DNA of 64,000 nt from JAGQKC01 sp965223675 (GCA_965223675.1 OZ245013.1:806001-870000), one strand, 5' to 3'. Numbered from the stretch's first letter, positions 49,209 to 59,546 are shown. Numbers and translations are program-made. Notes: generated from the sequence alone by a model not told the origin.

Positions 49209-49829
49209 ATGTCACACAGTCTGTTTCACGATCTGAATGTATCATTCAGGAGGTTCCTCTTGAGCGTAAAGAAAATTGTTCCAGTTGTCGCATTGACGGC
49301 TGTGCTGTTTGTGTCTCCGCAATCTGCTTCTGCGTGGATCTTCGACGAGGTTGATAAAGGCTTCCTCTCAATTGGTGGTCATGCCACATATTATGACCCG
49401 CTAGATGCTGGCGATGAATGGTTTGGTGGTGCTCATGCACGTGTCCATTTATTGCCAACTCTCGCCATTGAAGGATTGGTCGACTATCGTGATAACGACT
49501 TTGGGAACAACGATGTGGTGACAATTCCAGTTCAGGCCTCAGCTCTCTTCTATTTACTGCCAGGCAAACGATTAAGCCCATTCGTATTGGGCGGCGCCGG
49601 TTGGTATTACACGGATGTGGATGGGCCAACCGATGATGATACCGACCACCGGTTTGGATTACATGCCGGTGGTGGCGTACAACTTATGATTAATGAACGA
49701 TGGTCAGTCGACGGTACGTATCGCTATGTTTGGGTAGAAAAGGTGGAAGCACAAAATGCGAGTTTCTCAAACAAAGATTTTGACGATGATGGACACATGG
49801 TGACGATTGGATTAAATCTTCACTTCTGA
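49209..49829 (+). CDS. Outer-membrane beta-barrel protein
   Basis: 206 residues; ACAAGGAGAAGTAAATC precedes the ATG. Signal peptide (about 20-43, VPVVALTAVLFVSPQSASAW). The mature protein shows alternating strands of a small (about eight-stranded) barrel: GFLSIGGHATYYDP, AHARVHLLPTLAIEGLVDYR, PFVLGGAGWYYTDVDG with an acidic loop PTDDDTDHR, GLHAGGGVQLMINERWSVDG and a final HMVTIGLNLHF ending in Phe, the usual outer-membrane insertion signal. OmpA/OmpW-like size. Under box Q. Confidence 0.85.
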   Translation: MSHSLFHDLNVSFRRFLLSVKKIVPVVALTAVLFVSPQSASAWIFDEVDKGFLSIGGHATYYDPLDAGDEWFGGAHARVHLLPTLAIEGLVDYRDNDFGNNDVVTIPVQASALFYLLPGKRLSPFVLGGAGWYYTDVDGPTDDDTDHRFGLHAGGGVQLMINERWSVDGTYRYVWVEKVEAQNASFSNKDFDDDGHMVTIGLNLHF

Positions 49830-49866
49830 TATTTCTTTAACTCAAGCGATCACGACGGACTCGGAC

Positions 49867-49915
49867 GGGGTTCTCGACACGTTTCTGCTGCGTGCGAGAA
49901 CCCCTCACCGTTTTG
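49867..49915 (+). terminator. Intrinsic terminator
   Basis: Stem GGGGTTCTCG (49867-49876) with CGAGAACCCC (49895-49904), with further pairing inside, is followed by TCACCG and four T. It sits between the barrel gene and the converging degP stop at 49922. Confidence 0.75.
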
Positions 49916-49921
49916 TGCGAA

Positions 49922-51406
49922 TTACACCTTAACCGTCAAGAACAACGGGCTTCCATTTCGATGGATGAGCAAAAGGGCCAGCTTCTCATCTTTGAGCCCT
50001 GAAAGCATTTGCTCATAATCATGCATGGAATGAATCGTTTTCTTGTTGATTTCGCTGATGATGTCTCCACGAACAAGACCCGCTTGTTCAGCTTGACTGC
50101 CGGGTTCAACGTCCGTGACGACCACTCCTCGAACCGAACGATCGACGCCAAGTTTTTGCGCCAAGCGTTGATCCATATCTTGAACTTTCACGCCAGCTAG
50201 TGCGCTCTCATGGACGCTCTTCCCAGTTTTGGCCAACTGAATCGAATCAGGATGTTCGGAGATCGTCGTGCTCAGCTCATGTGCTTCTCCATCACGAATG
50301 ATCTTCATGCTAATTGAAGTGTCGACAGGCGTCCGCGTCACCTGGCGTTGCAAAGTTCTGGGGTCTTTGATGGTCACGTCTTGATACATGACGATGGTAT
50401 CACCACGTTCTACCCCGGCCTTTTCCGCAGGACTTCCAGGTCTGACATCTGTAACCAACGCGCCTTTAGCCTCGTCAAGTTCTAGAGTTTGCGCCAAATC
50501 TGCCGTTACTTCTTGAATCCCAACACCAAGATACCCGCGCACAACCTTGCCATTCTTGACCAAACTGTCAAAGACTGGCTGAGCCATGCTGGCGGGAATC
50601 GCAAATCCCACTCCTTGAGAGCCTCCTGTCCGAGAGAAGATGGCTGTATTAATTCCGATCAATTCTCCCTTCGTATTAACCAGTGCACCGCCTGAGTTGC
50701 CAGGATTGATCGCAGCATCAGTCTGGATAAAATCTTCATATTGGCTGATCCCCATACCACCACGTCCTAAAGCACTCACGATTCCCTGAGTGACGGTGGA
50801 GTTCAACCCGAAAGGATTTCCAACGGCGAGGACATAATCACCGACCTGAAGTGATGACACATCACCCCACTCGAGATATGGAAGATCTTTCGCTTCGATC
50901 TTAAGAATGGCAAGATCCGTTTGAGGGTCCGTCCCTAGGACTTTCCCTGTAAACTCCTGTTTGTCGATCAGCGTCACCGTCACGTTATTGGCTCCATCTA
51001 CCACGTGAAAATTCGTGACGATGTGACCATCAGGAGAAACAATGACCCCAGATCCTGATCCCATCCCAAAGTGTTCTTGAGGAGGTCTTGGCATCCCTTG
51101 TTGTCCAAAGAAGTCCCTAAACGATTCAAATGGATCTTCTTGGAACTTCGAACTGACGAGTTTCCGGGCAGTGATATTGACCACTGCTGGGGTAACCGAC
51201 TTTGCAATTTCAGCAAATCCTCGTTCTTTTACAACTTGAGACACCGAAGCAATAGATGGACTTGGAGCGTTGATCGAGCCGAGCAAGAATGAACCTGTGA
51301 GCCAGCTTGTTACCAAGAGTCCCAGGGCCAATCCGAGCGTTTTTCGTTTGTTCTTCTTGTCCGACTCATGGGACAGCCGGCTCAGATGATAAAATAGTTG
51401 TTTCAT
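49922..51406 (-). CDS. degP: DegP/HtrA-family periplasmic serine protease
   Basis: 494 residues. N-terminal membrane anchor or signal (about 22-44), then the trypsin-like domain with catalytic His in VTNFHVVDGAN, Asp in QTDLAILKIEAKD and Ser in NPGNSGGALV; two PDZ domains follow (GYLGVGIQEVTADLAQTLEL onward, and VKVQDMDQRLAQKLGVDRSV onward). Degrades or chaperones misfolded envelope proteins. GGGAGGCTTCA precedes the ATG. No TRGACA box lies in the 51407-51584 divergent gap. Confidence 0.95.
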   Translation of the reverse strand: MKQLFYHLSRLSHESDKKNKRKTLGLALGLLVTSWLTGSFLLGSINAPSPSIASVSQVVKERGFAEIAKSVTPAVVNITARKLVSSKFQEDPFESFRDFFGQQGMPRPPQEHFGMGSGSGVIVSPDGHIVTNFHVVDGANNVTVTLIDKQEFTGKVLGTDPQTDLAILKIEAKDLPYLEWGDVSSLQVGDYVLAVGNPFGLNSTVTQGIVSALGRGGMGISQYEDFIQTDAAINPGNSGGALVNTKGELIGINTAIFSRTGGSQGVGFAIPASMAQPVFDSLVKNGKVVRGYLGVGIQEVTADLAQTLELDEAKGALVTDVRPGSPAEKAGVERGDTIVMYQDVTIKDPRTLQRQVTRTPVDTSISMKIIRDGEAHELSTTISEHPDSIQLAKTGKSVHESALAGVKVQDMDQRLAQKLGVDRSVRGVVVTDVEPGSQAEQAGLVRGDIISEINKKTIHSMHDYEQMLSGLKDEKLALLLIHRNGSPLFLTVKV

Positions 51407-51584
51407 TGAAGCCTCCCTACATTGTTAGAATGATATGAGTGTTGTTTGTTACTGGATAGTTCCAGTCGATCTGTCATTACTTATTCATATCAACGCAACA
51501 TGAAACCGTCATTAAAAGAAGATTAAGAATTTCTTAGGTATAGATGAAGGACCGTGAGGAAAACAACAAGAAGGAGAATGTGAT

Positions 51585-53267
51585 ATGGAGGTGAAGACGC
51601 AAAAGGATAAGAAACGTTCCAACACCGTGAAAGCATCCGACATCTTGGTTCAATCGTTGGAATCCGAAGGTGTTGAATATATTTTTGCTCTTCCCGGAGA
51701 GGAAAATCTGGATATGATGGAGTCTCTGCGGACATCAACGATCAAACTTGTGTTGACGAGACATGAACAGGGCGCAGGGTTCATGGCTGCGACCTATGGC
51801 CGACTGACCGGGAAGGCAGGTGTCTGCCTGGCTACACTTGGCCCAGGCGCCACCAACTTGGCGACGCCTGCTGCTTTTGCTCATCTTGGCGGTATGCCGC
51901 TCATTCTGATAACCGGCCAGAAGCCGATTAAACAATCGAAACAAGGGCAGTTTCAGATCATCGATATCGTGGATTTGTTTTCGCCAATTTGTAAAATGGC
52001 GAAACAAATCGTTCATGGCAACACGATTTCGGCACTCGTTCGAGAAGCCTTTCGTATCGCTGAAGAAGAGCGACCTGGCGCGGTGCTGTTAGAACTTCCG
52101 GAAGATATCGCTGACGAAGAAACAGACGAACAGGTTTTTCCTCCACATGATCGGCATTATGCCGTAGCCGATGATGAAGTTCTTAACGATGCTGTCGCTC
52201 TTGTTCACGCTTGCCGAATGCCCTTGATTCTCATCGGAGCAGGAGCGAATCGCAAAGATGCCCACGCTGCGTTAAAAAATTTCATTGAGACCACGCGCAT
52301 TCCTTTTTTTACGACTCAAATGGGGAAGGGCGTGGTCGACGAACGTTCAGAATTATTCTTAGGCACGGCCGCTTTATCCTCCGGTGATTATCTGCATTGC
52401 GCAATCGAACGAGCGGATCTCATCATAAATATCGGACATGATGTTGTGGAGAAACCGCCGTTCTTTATGAAACATGGTGGGACTAAAGTCATCCATATCA
52501 ATTATAAAGCTGCAGAGGTTGACGAGGTGTATTTCCCACAGATCGAAGTAGTGGGAGACGTGCCTCGTTCTGTTCAACGCTTAACAGAAAGATTTGGCGG
52601 CTCAGTCAATTGCGATACGACGTATTTTGATAAAATTCGTGCTGAAGTGAAAACGCATGTCCTTGAAGGTTCGGACGATTCTCAATTTCCCGTTATTCCA
52701 CAACGACTGGTCGCGGATACGAGAAAAGTCATGGACGAGAAGGACATCATTGCTTTAGACAATGGAATCTATAAAATTTGGTTTGCGAGAAACTATCAAG
52801 CATATCGACCTAATACCGTCCTTTTAGATAATGCTTTGGCGACGATGGGAGCCGGACTGTCTTCAGCCATGATGGCGGCCATGCTCTATCCTGACAGGCG
52901 TGTGATGGCCATTTGCGGAGATGGTGGATTTATGATGAATAGCCAGGAATTAGAAACGGCAGTACGGTTGAAGCTGAATCTTGTTGTGACGGTCTTAAAT
53001 GATTGTTCCTATGGAATGATCCGATGGAAACAAACGAGCTCTGGATTTCAGGACTGGGGGCTAGAATTTGGCAATCCAGATTTTGTGAAATATGCCGAAA
53101 GCTTCGGTGTCACGGGCCACCGCGTCGGGGAGACGGACGAGCTGATTCCGATTTTTGAGAAGGCTTTTACGGCGGGCGGGGTCCATCTCATTGATTTGCC
53201 AGTTGACTATTCCGAAAACCAAAAGGTCCTCATTGATGAACTGGCGCAAAAAGTCTGCTTACTATGA
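51585..53267 (+). CDS. Acetolactate-synthase-type TPP enzyme
   Basis: 560 residues with the three-domain layout of TPP decarboxylase-like enzymes. Catalytic Glu in VLTRHEQGAGFMAATYGRL (about 63), the GPGATNLATPAAFAHLGGMP region, and the TPP/Mg site beginning CGDGGFMMNSQELETAV and ending with Asn in VTVLNDCSYGMIRW. The N-terminal ALPGEENLDMMESL replaces the usual PGG/PGA-x-P of IlvB, as in a biosynthesis-unlinked subgroup. No small subunit gene (ilvN) is adjacent. Likely condenses pyruvate to acetolactate, but another 2-oxoacid donor is possible. AAGGAGAATGTGAT precedes the ATG. Confidence 0.85.
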   Translation: MEVKTQKDKKRSNTVKASDILVQSLESEGVEYIFALPGEENLDMMESLRTSTIKLVLTRHEQGAGFMAATYGRLTGKAGVCLATLGPGATNLATPAAFAHLGGMPLILITGQKPIKQSKQGQFQIIDIVDLFSPICKMAKQIVHGNTISALVREAFRIAEEERPGAVLLELPEDIADEETDEQVFPPHDRHYAVADDEVLNDAVALVHACRMPLILIGAGANRKDAHAALKNFIETTRIPFFTTQMGKGVVDERSELFLGTAALSSGDYLHCAIERADLIINIGHDVVEKPPFFMKHGGTKVIHINYKAAEVDEVYFPQIEVVGDVPRSVQRLTERFGGSVNCDTTYFDKIRAEVKTHVLEGSDDSQFPVIPQRLVADTRKVMDEKDIIALDNGIYKIWFARNYQAYRPNTVLLDNALATMGAGLSSAMMAAMLYPDRRVMAICGDGGFMMNSQELETAVRLKLNLVVTVLNDCSYGMIRWKQTSSGFQDWGLEFGNPDFVKYAESFGVTGHRVGETDELIPIFEKAFTAGGVHLIDLPVDYSENQKVLIDELAQKVCLL

Positions 53268-53323
53268 AGCACTCAAGTATCCATGTCCTAGGCCATACCC
53301 CAAAATCATGAGAATTCACGATA

Positions 53324-54595
53324 TTAATCATTGATTTCGGGAAAAGTGCTCGTTAATCGTTCTAATTCCGTGAGCGCAGCAGCGAGGTCGTATTTCGCTC
53401 GGGTGTACTCTAATTGCGTTTCTCTCATGACTCGTTGCGCATCAAGAACCTCTAATAAGCTCGTTTCTCCGTATTTAAAGCTCACTTGGGCGATGCGCAA
53501 GGCTTCCTGTGCTTGTTTGAGGAGACCGTTTTCATATGTCGCGATTTGTGCGACGGCGACTTTCGAATTTTGTACTTGTTGCATCATATCTTTCTGAAGC
53601 TTCGTACGCGTACCAAGAAGGTTAGCTTCTTCTTGTCGAATGAGTCCTTTGGCTTGCGCAATATCTCCTTGACGTTGATTCCATAGAGGAAGAGGGATTG
53701 AGAGACCTCCTACGAAGGCTTCTCGGCCGATATCTCGCTGATAACTTCCACTCAGTGTAACGTTTGGAACTCTGGCAAGGAGTTCTCTTCGGTGTCGTTC
53801 TTTCGCCTCTTCAATCCGTTTTTTCCCTTTCACCACGGTGGGGTGGGTAGACAACGCCTCATCCGAAAGAGTTGTAATGTCCCACTTATCGGAAAATGTT
53901 TGAAATTCCCCATGTATGCTGAAGTCATTCCCCAATTTGCCTGCGGTTAAACTATTCAGTGTGGCTTGGGCAGAACGAACCGCTCCTTTGGCTCGAATCA
54001 ATTCTTTTTGCATTTTTAGTTTCTCGACTTTCACCTTGACGGCTTCGAAGGGGGGGGCTTCCCCTGACTCGACTCGGGTCTGAACCGCTTTGTTCAATTG
54101 TTCAACTGTTTGAACGTTTTGTAGAGCGAGTGCAGCTTGACGGTCTGAGAACAGCAAATCAAAAAAACCTTTTTTAACTTGCGCAACCGTATTCAGCTCG
54201 GCTTCTGCTAATCCGGCTTGTGCGCTCTGTACACTTGCCTGTGCAGCTCGTTGCTGAGCGTTTCGTTTGCCGGGCCATTCTAACGGTTGACTCAGAGTGA
54301 CATACCGTTCAGTGATTGATGTACCCATCGAAGGATCTCGTATGGAGCCACGTCCACTTTGAACGCTGATTGTTGGATTTGGGTAAGCAGATGTGGTTTG
54401 TGCGTTCCCTTCTTTTTGTTTCACGATACTCTGTCGTTCAGCAAGAAGCGGATTGTGAGCTAATGCTATGGAAAGAATCTCATCAAGGGTAAAGGTTTTT
54501 TCTGGATTGCTTATCGAGTGAACTGATGAGTCGGCCTGTGCAATGGAAGCTCCACTCATGAGTAGAAAATATACACAAATTGTTAAGAAATGCAT
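53324..54595 (-). CDS. TolC-family outer-membrane channel of a metal RND pump
   Basis: 423 residues, CzcC/CusC type. Signal peptide (about 1-20), then two long repeated helical regions of the outer-membrane efflux family with ALAHNPLLAERQSIVKQKEG, the PNPTISVQSGRG strand, and a second half with PLPLWNQRQGDIAQAKGLIR and SLLEVLDAQRVMRETQLEY. Forms the trimeric exit duct. Last of the operon (59546 to 53324); 33 bases after the pump gene. Confidence 0.92.
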   Translation of the reverse strand: MHFLTICVYFLLMSGASIAQADSSVHSISNPEKTFTLDEILSIALAHNPLLAERQSIVKQKEGNAQTTSAYPNPTISVQSGRGSIRDPSMGTSITERYVTLSQPLEWPGKRNAQQRAAQASVQSAQAGLAEAELNTVAQVKKGFFDLLFSDRQAALALQNVQTVEQLNKAVQTRVESGEAPPFEAVKVKVEKLKMQKELIRAKGAVRSAQATLNSLTAGKLGNDFSIHGEFQTFSDKWDITTLSDEALSTHPTVVKGKKRIEEAKERHRRELLARVPNVTLSGSYQRDIGREAFVGGLSIPLPLWNQRQGDIAQAKGLIRQEEANLLGTRTKLQKDMMQQVQNSKVAVAQIATYENGLLKQAQEALRIAQVSFKYGETSLLEVLDAQRVMRETQLEYTRAKYDLAAALTELERLTSTFPEIND

Positions 54596-54628
54596 GATGT
54601 GTTCTTTCTAGCCTTTTGCTTCAATTCG

Positions 54629-57600
54629 TTATTGTGTTGTCGTAACAGTTTCAATCGAATCTTGGGAGTCAGTTGTCTCGTTTTGTCGAGTCATCATGCT
54701 GTATAAAGAGGGGATGACGAGTAAGGTCAAGGCCGTTGAAGTAATCAATCCACCAATCACAACCGTAGCAAGTGGGCGTTGAACTTCAGCCCCCATGCTT
54801 GTGGCGATGGCCATAGGCAAAAACCCCAAACTTGCAACCAATGCGGTCATCAACACAGGTCGAAGTCGATCCATCGATCCTTGAGTTACGGCTTCGAGTA
54901 TGGAAAGCCCCTGTGTTTCTAATGTTCGAATTCGGCTGATGAGGACCACGCCGTTTAACACAGCAATTCCAAATAGTGCGATGCACCCAATTATAGCCGA
55001 GATACTCAAAGGTAGCCCCCGGAGCCAAAGCGCAAAGAGTCCTCCTGACAAGGCTAATGGCACATTCAGGAAAATGAGTAACGCTGGGCGCAGGGTGCCA
55101 AAAATGACTGACAAGATGGCAATGATCATCACCAAAGTGATAGGGATAACAATAGCTAGACGATTTGAGGCTGCGAGTAAATGTTTGAATTGACCTCCCC
55201 ATTCGATGTAATAGCCAGTTGGGAGATTCACGGAGTTTTTGATTATCTGTTGAGCTTCTGTGACAAACGAGCCAAGGTCTCGGCCACGGACGTTTACCTC
55301 TACCATGAGCCGTCGTTGAATACTTTCTCGACTAATTTGTGCGAGACCTTCATCGACGTGAATGGCGGCTACCCGCGAGAGCGGAACAAGTTCTCCATGA
55401 GCAGTTGGGAGGAGAATATTGCCAAGCGCCGTAGGGCTAGCGGAGGCATTATCTGACAGTCGAACGATGAGATCAAACCGGCGTTCACTTTGAAACACGG
55501 TTCCAACTGTTTGTCCGACGCGAGCGGACTCGACGATGGTGAGGACATCTTTTGCATGTAGGCCATAGCGCCCAATTTGTTCTCGATCCACAATAACTCG
55601 AATTCTCGGTATTCCTGTAACCTGTTCGACTTGAATATCTTCGCTTCCAGGCACCTGTTCCAATGTGCGAGCAATTAATTTCCCCTGTTCTCGTAAGATG
55701 TCCATGTCTTCGCCAAAAACCTTAATCGCTAAGTCAGATCGTGATCCAGAAATGAGTTCGTTAAAACGCATTTCAATTGGTTGAGTAAAGCCCAGTCCGA
55801 CACCTGGTACCGCCTCAAGTATGGAAGTTCTCATGTCCCTAATTAACTCATTTTTTGTTGATGCGGTCGTCCATTCATCAACAGGTTTGAGGACAACGAA
55901 GACGTCAGATAATTCAATGCCCATGACATCGGTTGCCACTTCCGGGCTTCCGGTTCGCGACACAACCTGTTTGACTTCAGGAAACTGTCGTACCGCACGC
56001 TCAACAGCCAGAGCGGTTTCAACTGATTCACTCATCGCGATACTTGGCAATCGCCAGACTTGAATAGCTATGTCGCCTTCTTCCAATTGCGGCATAAATT
56101 CAATTCCCAATCGTGATCCAATGAATAGGCTCAAAAGAAAGAGGAGGATCGCTGGAATCACAACCAAACTTGGTCGAGCGAGAGAAAACTGAAGACATGG
56201 TTGATAAATGCGAAGAGCTTTCCGAATAATCCAAGTTTCTTCTTGGTTGGGGTTGACTCGCGCAAACCAGTAGGACAGCACTGGCACGCCGGCGACCGTA
56301 AACAGTAATGAGCCAGTCAGGGCCAAAATGACTGTAATGGCCATTGGCCGGAACAGCTTTCCCTCTAACCCAAAAAGAGTGAGAACTGGAATATACACGA
56401 TAATGATAATGCCAACTGCAAACACAATTGGGCGCAACACTTCTTTTGCAGCATCTTCAATCACTGCATGCTTTTTGTCTTTTGGAATGTCTTCAACATC
56501 ACGAAGTTTTCGAAGAATATTGTCGATCATGACGACGGAACCGTCTACGAGTAGGCCAAAGTCTATGGCCCCAAGACTCATGAGATTGCCGGACAACCCT
56601 GCTTGATACATGCCGGTAAAGGCCATTAACATGGACAACGGAATTGCCATGGCCACGATGAGACCAGCTCGCAGGTCACCAAGAAATAAAAACAAAATTG
56701 CGATGACCAAGAGTCCACCTTCCAACAGGTTGTTGCGTACGGTTCGAATCACCTTGTCGACAAAGAGCGTTCGATCGTAATAAGGCTCTATAACGACTCC
56801 GGCTGGCAATGTTGCTTGAATCTCTTCAACCCGTTTCTTGACGCGTGCCACGACTTGATGGGCATTGGCTCCGGCAAGCATTTGTACCATGCCAATAACC
56901 GTTTCTCCTTCACCCATTCGTGACGCAGACCCAATCCGCAGGGCTGCGCCTTCTTTGACTTCTCCAATGTCTTGGATAAAGATTGGTACACCTCCAGGAC
57001 CATGGTCGATGACGATATTGCTAAGGTCAGTCACATTTGTCGCCATGGCTTCGCCCCTAATAAGATAGTGCTCCCGCTCATGTTCAAGGTACCCACCGCC
57101 CGCTAAGGCATTATTTTGTTCAAGAGCTTCAAAGATTTGTTTAAGAGTCAGATTAAAGGAAAGAAGTTTTCCAGGATCAACGACAACTTGAAATTGCTTT
57201 GTTTCGCCCCCCCAAATATTGACTTCCACAACACCTGGAACGGTTTGAAGACGTCGGGCAATATCCCACTCTAAGAGCGTGCGCAAGGCCATGGGACTAT
57301 ATTGCTCTCCTCGGAGTGTAAATTGATATACTTCTCCGAGTCCGGTCGTGAGAGGTCCCATCATGGGTCTTCCATAAGAGGAGGGAATTTGTTCCGTGGC
57401 CAAAGCTAATCGTTCGTTCACTAACTGACGGACAAAGTACTGGTCTAACGATTCGTCAAATATAGCTGTGACTGCTGATAACCCATATCGCGAAACGGAA
57501 CGAATTTCTTCTAACCCCGGAAGACCACTCAAAGAAGTCTCAATTGGAAATGTCACAAATTGTTCAACCTCGATGGGCCCTAATGCCGGTGAACGGGTAA

Positions 57601-57745
57601 GGATCTGTACTTGCACTGGCGTGAGATCGGGGACAGCGTCGATCGTTAGTTCATTTAATGACCAGAGACCGCCTATGGTCACGAGAAAGAGTGTAACCAG
57701 TGTAAAAAACCGATATCGAAGGGAAAGTGTGAGTAATCGTTCCAT
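54629..57745 (-). CDS. Heavy-metal efflux RND pump (CzcA/CusA family)
   Basis: 1038 residues, normal length. Twelve membrane segments in two halves, with large periplasmic domains. The TM4 motif IDFGLLVDGSVVMIDN (about 393-405) has the DFG-x2-VDG form of divalent-metal (Co/Zn/Cd/Ni, CzcA/NccA-like) pumps, not the form of CusA (Cu/Ag). Uses proton influx to move metal from the periplasm outward. Starts 18 bases after the adaptor stop. The substrate is inferred from this motif only. Confidence 0.93.
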   Translation of the reverse strand: MERLLTLSLRYRFFTLVTLFLVTIGGLWSLNELTIDAVPDLTPVQVQILTRSPALGPIEVEQFVTFPIETSLSGLPGLEEIRSVSRYGLSAVTAIFDESLDQYFVRQLVNERLALATEQIPSSYGRPMMGPLTTGLGEVYQFTLRGEQYSPMALRTLLEWDIARRLQTVPGVVEVNIWGGETKQFQVVVDPGKLLSFNLTLKQIFEALEQNNALAGGGYLEHEREHYLIRGEAMATNVTDLSNIVIDHGPGGVPIFIQDIGEVKEGAALRIGSASRMGEGETVIGMVQMLAGANAHQVVARVKKRVEEIQATLPAGVVIEPYYDRTLFVDKVIRTVRNNLLEGGLLVIAILFLFLGDLRAGLIVAMAIPLSMLMAFTGMYQAGLSGNLMSLGAIDFGLLVDGSVVMIDNILRKLRDVEDIPKDKKHAVIEDAAKEVLRPIVFAVGIIIIVYIPVLTLFGLEGKLFRPMAITVILALTGSLLFTVAGVPVLSYWFARVNPNQEETWIIRKALRIYQPCLQFSLARPSLVVIPAILLFLLSLFIGSRLGIEFMPQLEEGDIAIQVWRLPSIAMSESVETALAVERAVRQFPEVKQVVSRTGSPEVATDVMGIELSDVFVVLKPVDEWTTASTKNELIRDMRTSILEAVPGVGLGFTQPIEMRFNELISGSRSDLAIKVFGEDMDILREQGKLIARTLEQVPGSEDIQVEQVTGIPRIRVIVDREQIGRYGLHAKDVLTIVESARVGQTVGTVFQSERRFDLIVRLSDNASASPTALGNILLPTAHGELVPLSRVAAIHVDEGLAQISRESIQRRLMVEVNVRGRDLGSFVTEAQQIIKNSVNLPTGYYIEWGGQFKHLLAASNRLAIVIPITLVMIIAILSVIFGTLRPALLIFLNVPLALSGGLFALWLRGLPLSISAIIGCIALFGIAVLNGVVLISRIRTLETQGLSILEAVTQGSMDRLRPVLMTALVASLGFLPMAIATSMGAEVQRPLATVVIGGLITSTALTLLVIPSLYSMMTRQNETTDSQDSIETVTTTQ

Positions 57746-57763
57746 ATTCAGCGAACTTGAAAA

Positions 57764-58933
57764 TTAATGACTATGGCCTTCGATTGATCCTTCGAGTAAA
57801 GCATTTTTTAAATCAAAGACACCCTCTGTGACGACTGCGTCTCCCGGTTCGATCCCACTTTTAACTTCTACAAGACCTCCACCTTCTTGCCCAAGATTGA
57901 CTTCAACAAAATCGTATCCCACGTCGCGTTTCACAAAGACCCCACGAACGCCATCGATCATCGTGATGGCTGTGTTGGGTATCGAAAGCACGGGAAGTCT
58001 TTCGTCAATGAGTCGAACTTCTACGTATTCGTTTGGCTTGAGTTGACCGTTGGTGTTGTTGACATCAAATCGAAACTGAATCGTTCTCGTGGCTTCTTCA
58101 GCGACGGGAGAAATATAAGCGAGTGTGGCCGTGATGGGATTTCCTCCTCGAGGTACGACCTCTCCCTGGTCACCTTCCTTAAACCGACGGGCCTGTTCAA
58201 TGGGGAGATTCGCAAAGACCCAGACCCGGCTCGTGTTGACGATATCAAATAATTCTTCACCGGCTGCCACACCTTGCCCTAATACTGCTAGTTGATGAAC
58301 GATTGTGCCGCTCAGCGGAGCTCTCAAAATATATGTATGTCCTTCTAAATGACTTCCATGTTCGAGTTCATTCAACTCCTGTGGCGTGAGTCCCATGTTC
58401 AACAACTTCTCACGAACATGTTGATGGACTGCCTGTGCTTCAATGTATTGGCCACGGTCTTCGAGAAAACGACGCTCCGAGACGATATTCTCATCCAGTA
58501 ATTGTTGTGTTCGTTTGAAATTGCTCTTTGCTACATCGCTTTTAGCCTTGGTGACTAAATATTCTTGAATCAATTCATCTAACATCAAGCTTTCAATGGC
58601 AGCCAGTGGTTGTCCTTTTTCGACTCGATTGCCGAGTTTGCTCAATACCCTGTCCACCTGCCCAGAAATTCGAGAAGACACCTTGGCCACTTGAGCCAAA
58701 TCGATAGCGACACTTCCAGGAGCCGTAATGCTATGAGGGGTAAGGCGTTCAGTGGCTTCTTCTGTTCGAATTCGTTCGAGAGATTTCTGAGACACTTCTT
58801 TAATATGAAAGGATTGCGTAGAGGGTGAATTAGGCGATATTGATGTCTCAAGTGTCGCCGCGGAGTCACCTTGGCTCGGATTTTCAGAACAACCTGTGAA
58901 AAGCAATAACACCAATAGTAGTAAGAAGTTCAT
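57764..58933 (-). CDS. Efflux membrane-fusion (adaptor) lipoprotein, CzcB/CusB type
   Basis: 389 residues from the ATG at 58933 (AGAAGGCCAACA before it); a TTG at 58954 is less likely. Signal peptide with lipobox LLLFTGC anchors it in the inner membrane. Membrane-fusion domains: SSRISGQVDRVLSKLGNRVE (barrel-sandwich), a helical hairpin (about 130-190), LRAPLSGTIVHQLAVLGQGV and a beta-barrel region with VEVRLIDERLPVLSIPNTAI. Joins the pump to the outer channel. No His-rich metal-binding N-terminus, unlike the separate 164-residue protein upstream. Confidence 0.92.
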   Translation of the reverse strand: MNFLLLLVLLLFTGCSENPSQGDSAATLETSISPNSPSTQSFHIKEVSQKSLERIRTEEATERLTPHSITAPGSVAIDLAQVAKVSSRISGQVDRVLSKLGNRVEKGQPLAAIESLMLDELIQEYLVTKAKSDVAKSNFKRTQQLLDENIVSERRFLEDRGQYIEAQAVHQHVREKLLNMGLTPQELNELEHGSHLEGHTYILRAPLSGTIVHQLAVLGQGVAAGEELFDIVNTSRVWVFANLPIEQARRFKEGDQGEVVPRGGNPITATLAYISPVAEEATRTIQFRFDVNNTNGQLKPNEYVEVRLIDERLPVLSIPNTAITMIDGVRGVFVKRDVGYDFVEVNLGQEGGGLVEVKSGIEPGDAVVTEGVFDLKNALLEGSIEGHSH

Positions 58934-59051
58934 TGTTGGCCTTCTCTTGATCAAGGCGTATCAGAATGCGTGTGAAAAAAGATCGCACGAGACCGATCCT
59001 CGCAAGCCAGCTTGCTTGAACGACGAGATGCGGTCGTGCGAGAGCAGGAAA

Positions 59052-59546
59052 TTATGCAGAGAAGAAAGGAGGGGGACGGATATGGTGAATGGTCTTAAGG
59101 ATTTGAGAGGGAGGCGATCGTTCTGGGTAAAGAGCTTGATCGCTTTTTAGAGAAACCGGCGGTGATGACTCATTTGAGGCAGGGAAAAACATAGGCGACT
59201 CATGATTCAGCAAAGAATTATTGTAAGAGCCGCTGAGCAGAGAAAACCCTATTTCATCATGAGTGAGCTGATGGACATCAGCATGTTGACAATGTACGAG
59301 TCCTTCCATAGCCTCTTCTGAAGCAGGAGCGTTATCAAAATCGTGGTTGTGAAACTCACAGGCCAGGTCTTGAGAGAACACCGAATGAAAGAGCCCTCCA
59401 TGCGTATGCTTTTGTGCCCCATGTGCATGGTCGGCTTCTGGATGGACGTGGATTAATGGAATGGCTACGAGCCATAGTACCAACCACGTGTGGCTAATGC
59501 TTGTGATAAATTGAGTGCGTGTAGTCATTTTCTGTGCGTTGATCAT
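59052..59546 (-). CDS. His-rich exported protein at the head of the efflux operon
   Basis: 164 residues from the ATG at 59546 (AAGGATCAC before it). A hydrophobic segment (about 17-36, HTWLVLWLVAIPLIHVHPEA) leads into a His-rich region: HPEADHAHGAQKHTHGGLFH, then CEFHNHDFDN and VHCQHADVHQLTHDE. Roughly 20 His in all, many in HxH or HxxH patterns, suited to Zn/Ni/Co binding. Likely a periplasmic metal chaperone or sponge for the CzcCBA-type pump, which follows after about 120 bases on the same strand. No family named with certainty. Confidence 0.72.
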   Translation of the reverse strand: MINAQKMTTRTQFITSISHTWLVLWLVAIPLIHVHPEADHAHGAQKHTHGGLFHSVFSQDLACEFHNHDFDNAPASEEAMEGLVHCQHADVHQLTHDEIGFSLLSGSYNNSLLNHESPMFFPASNESSPPVSLKSDQALYPERSPPSQILKTIHHIRPPPFFSA

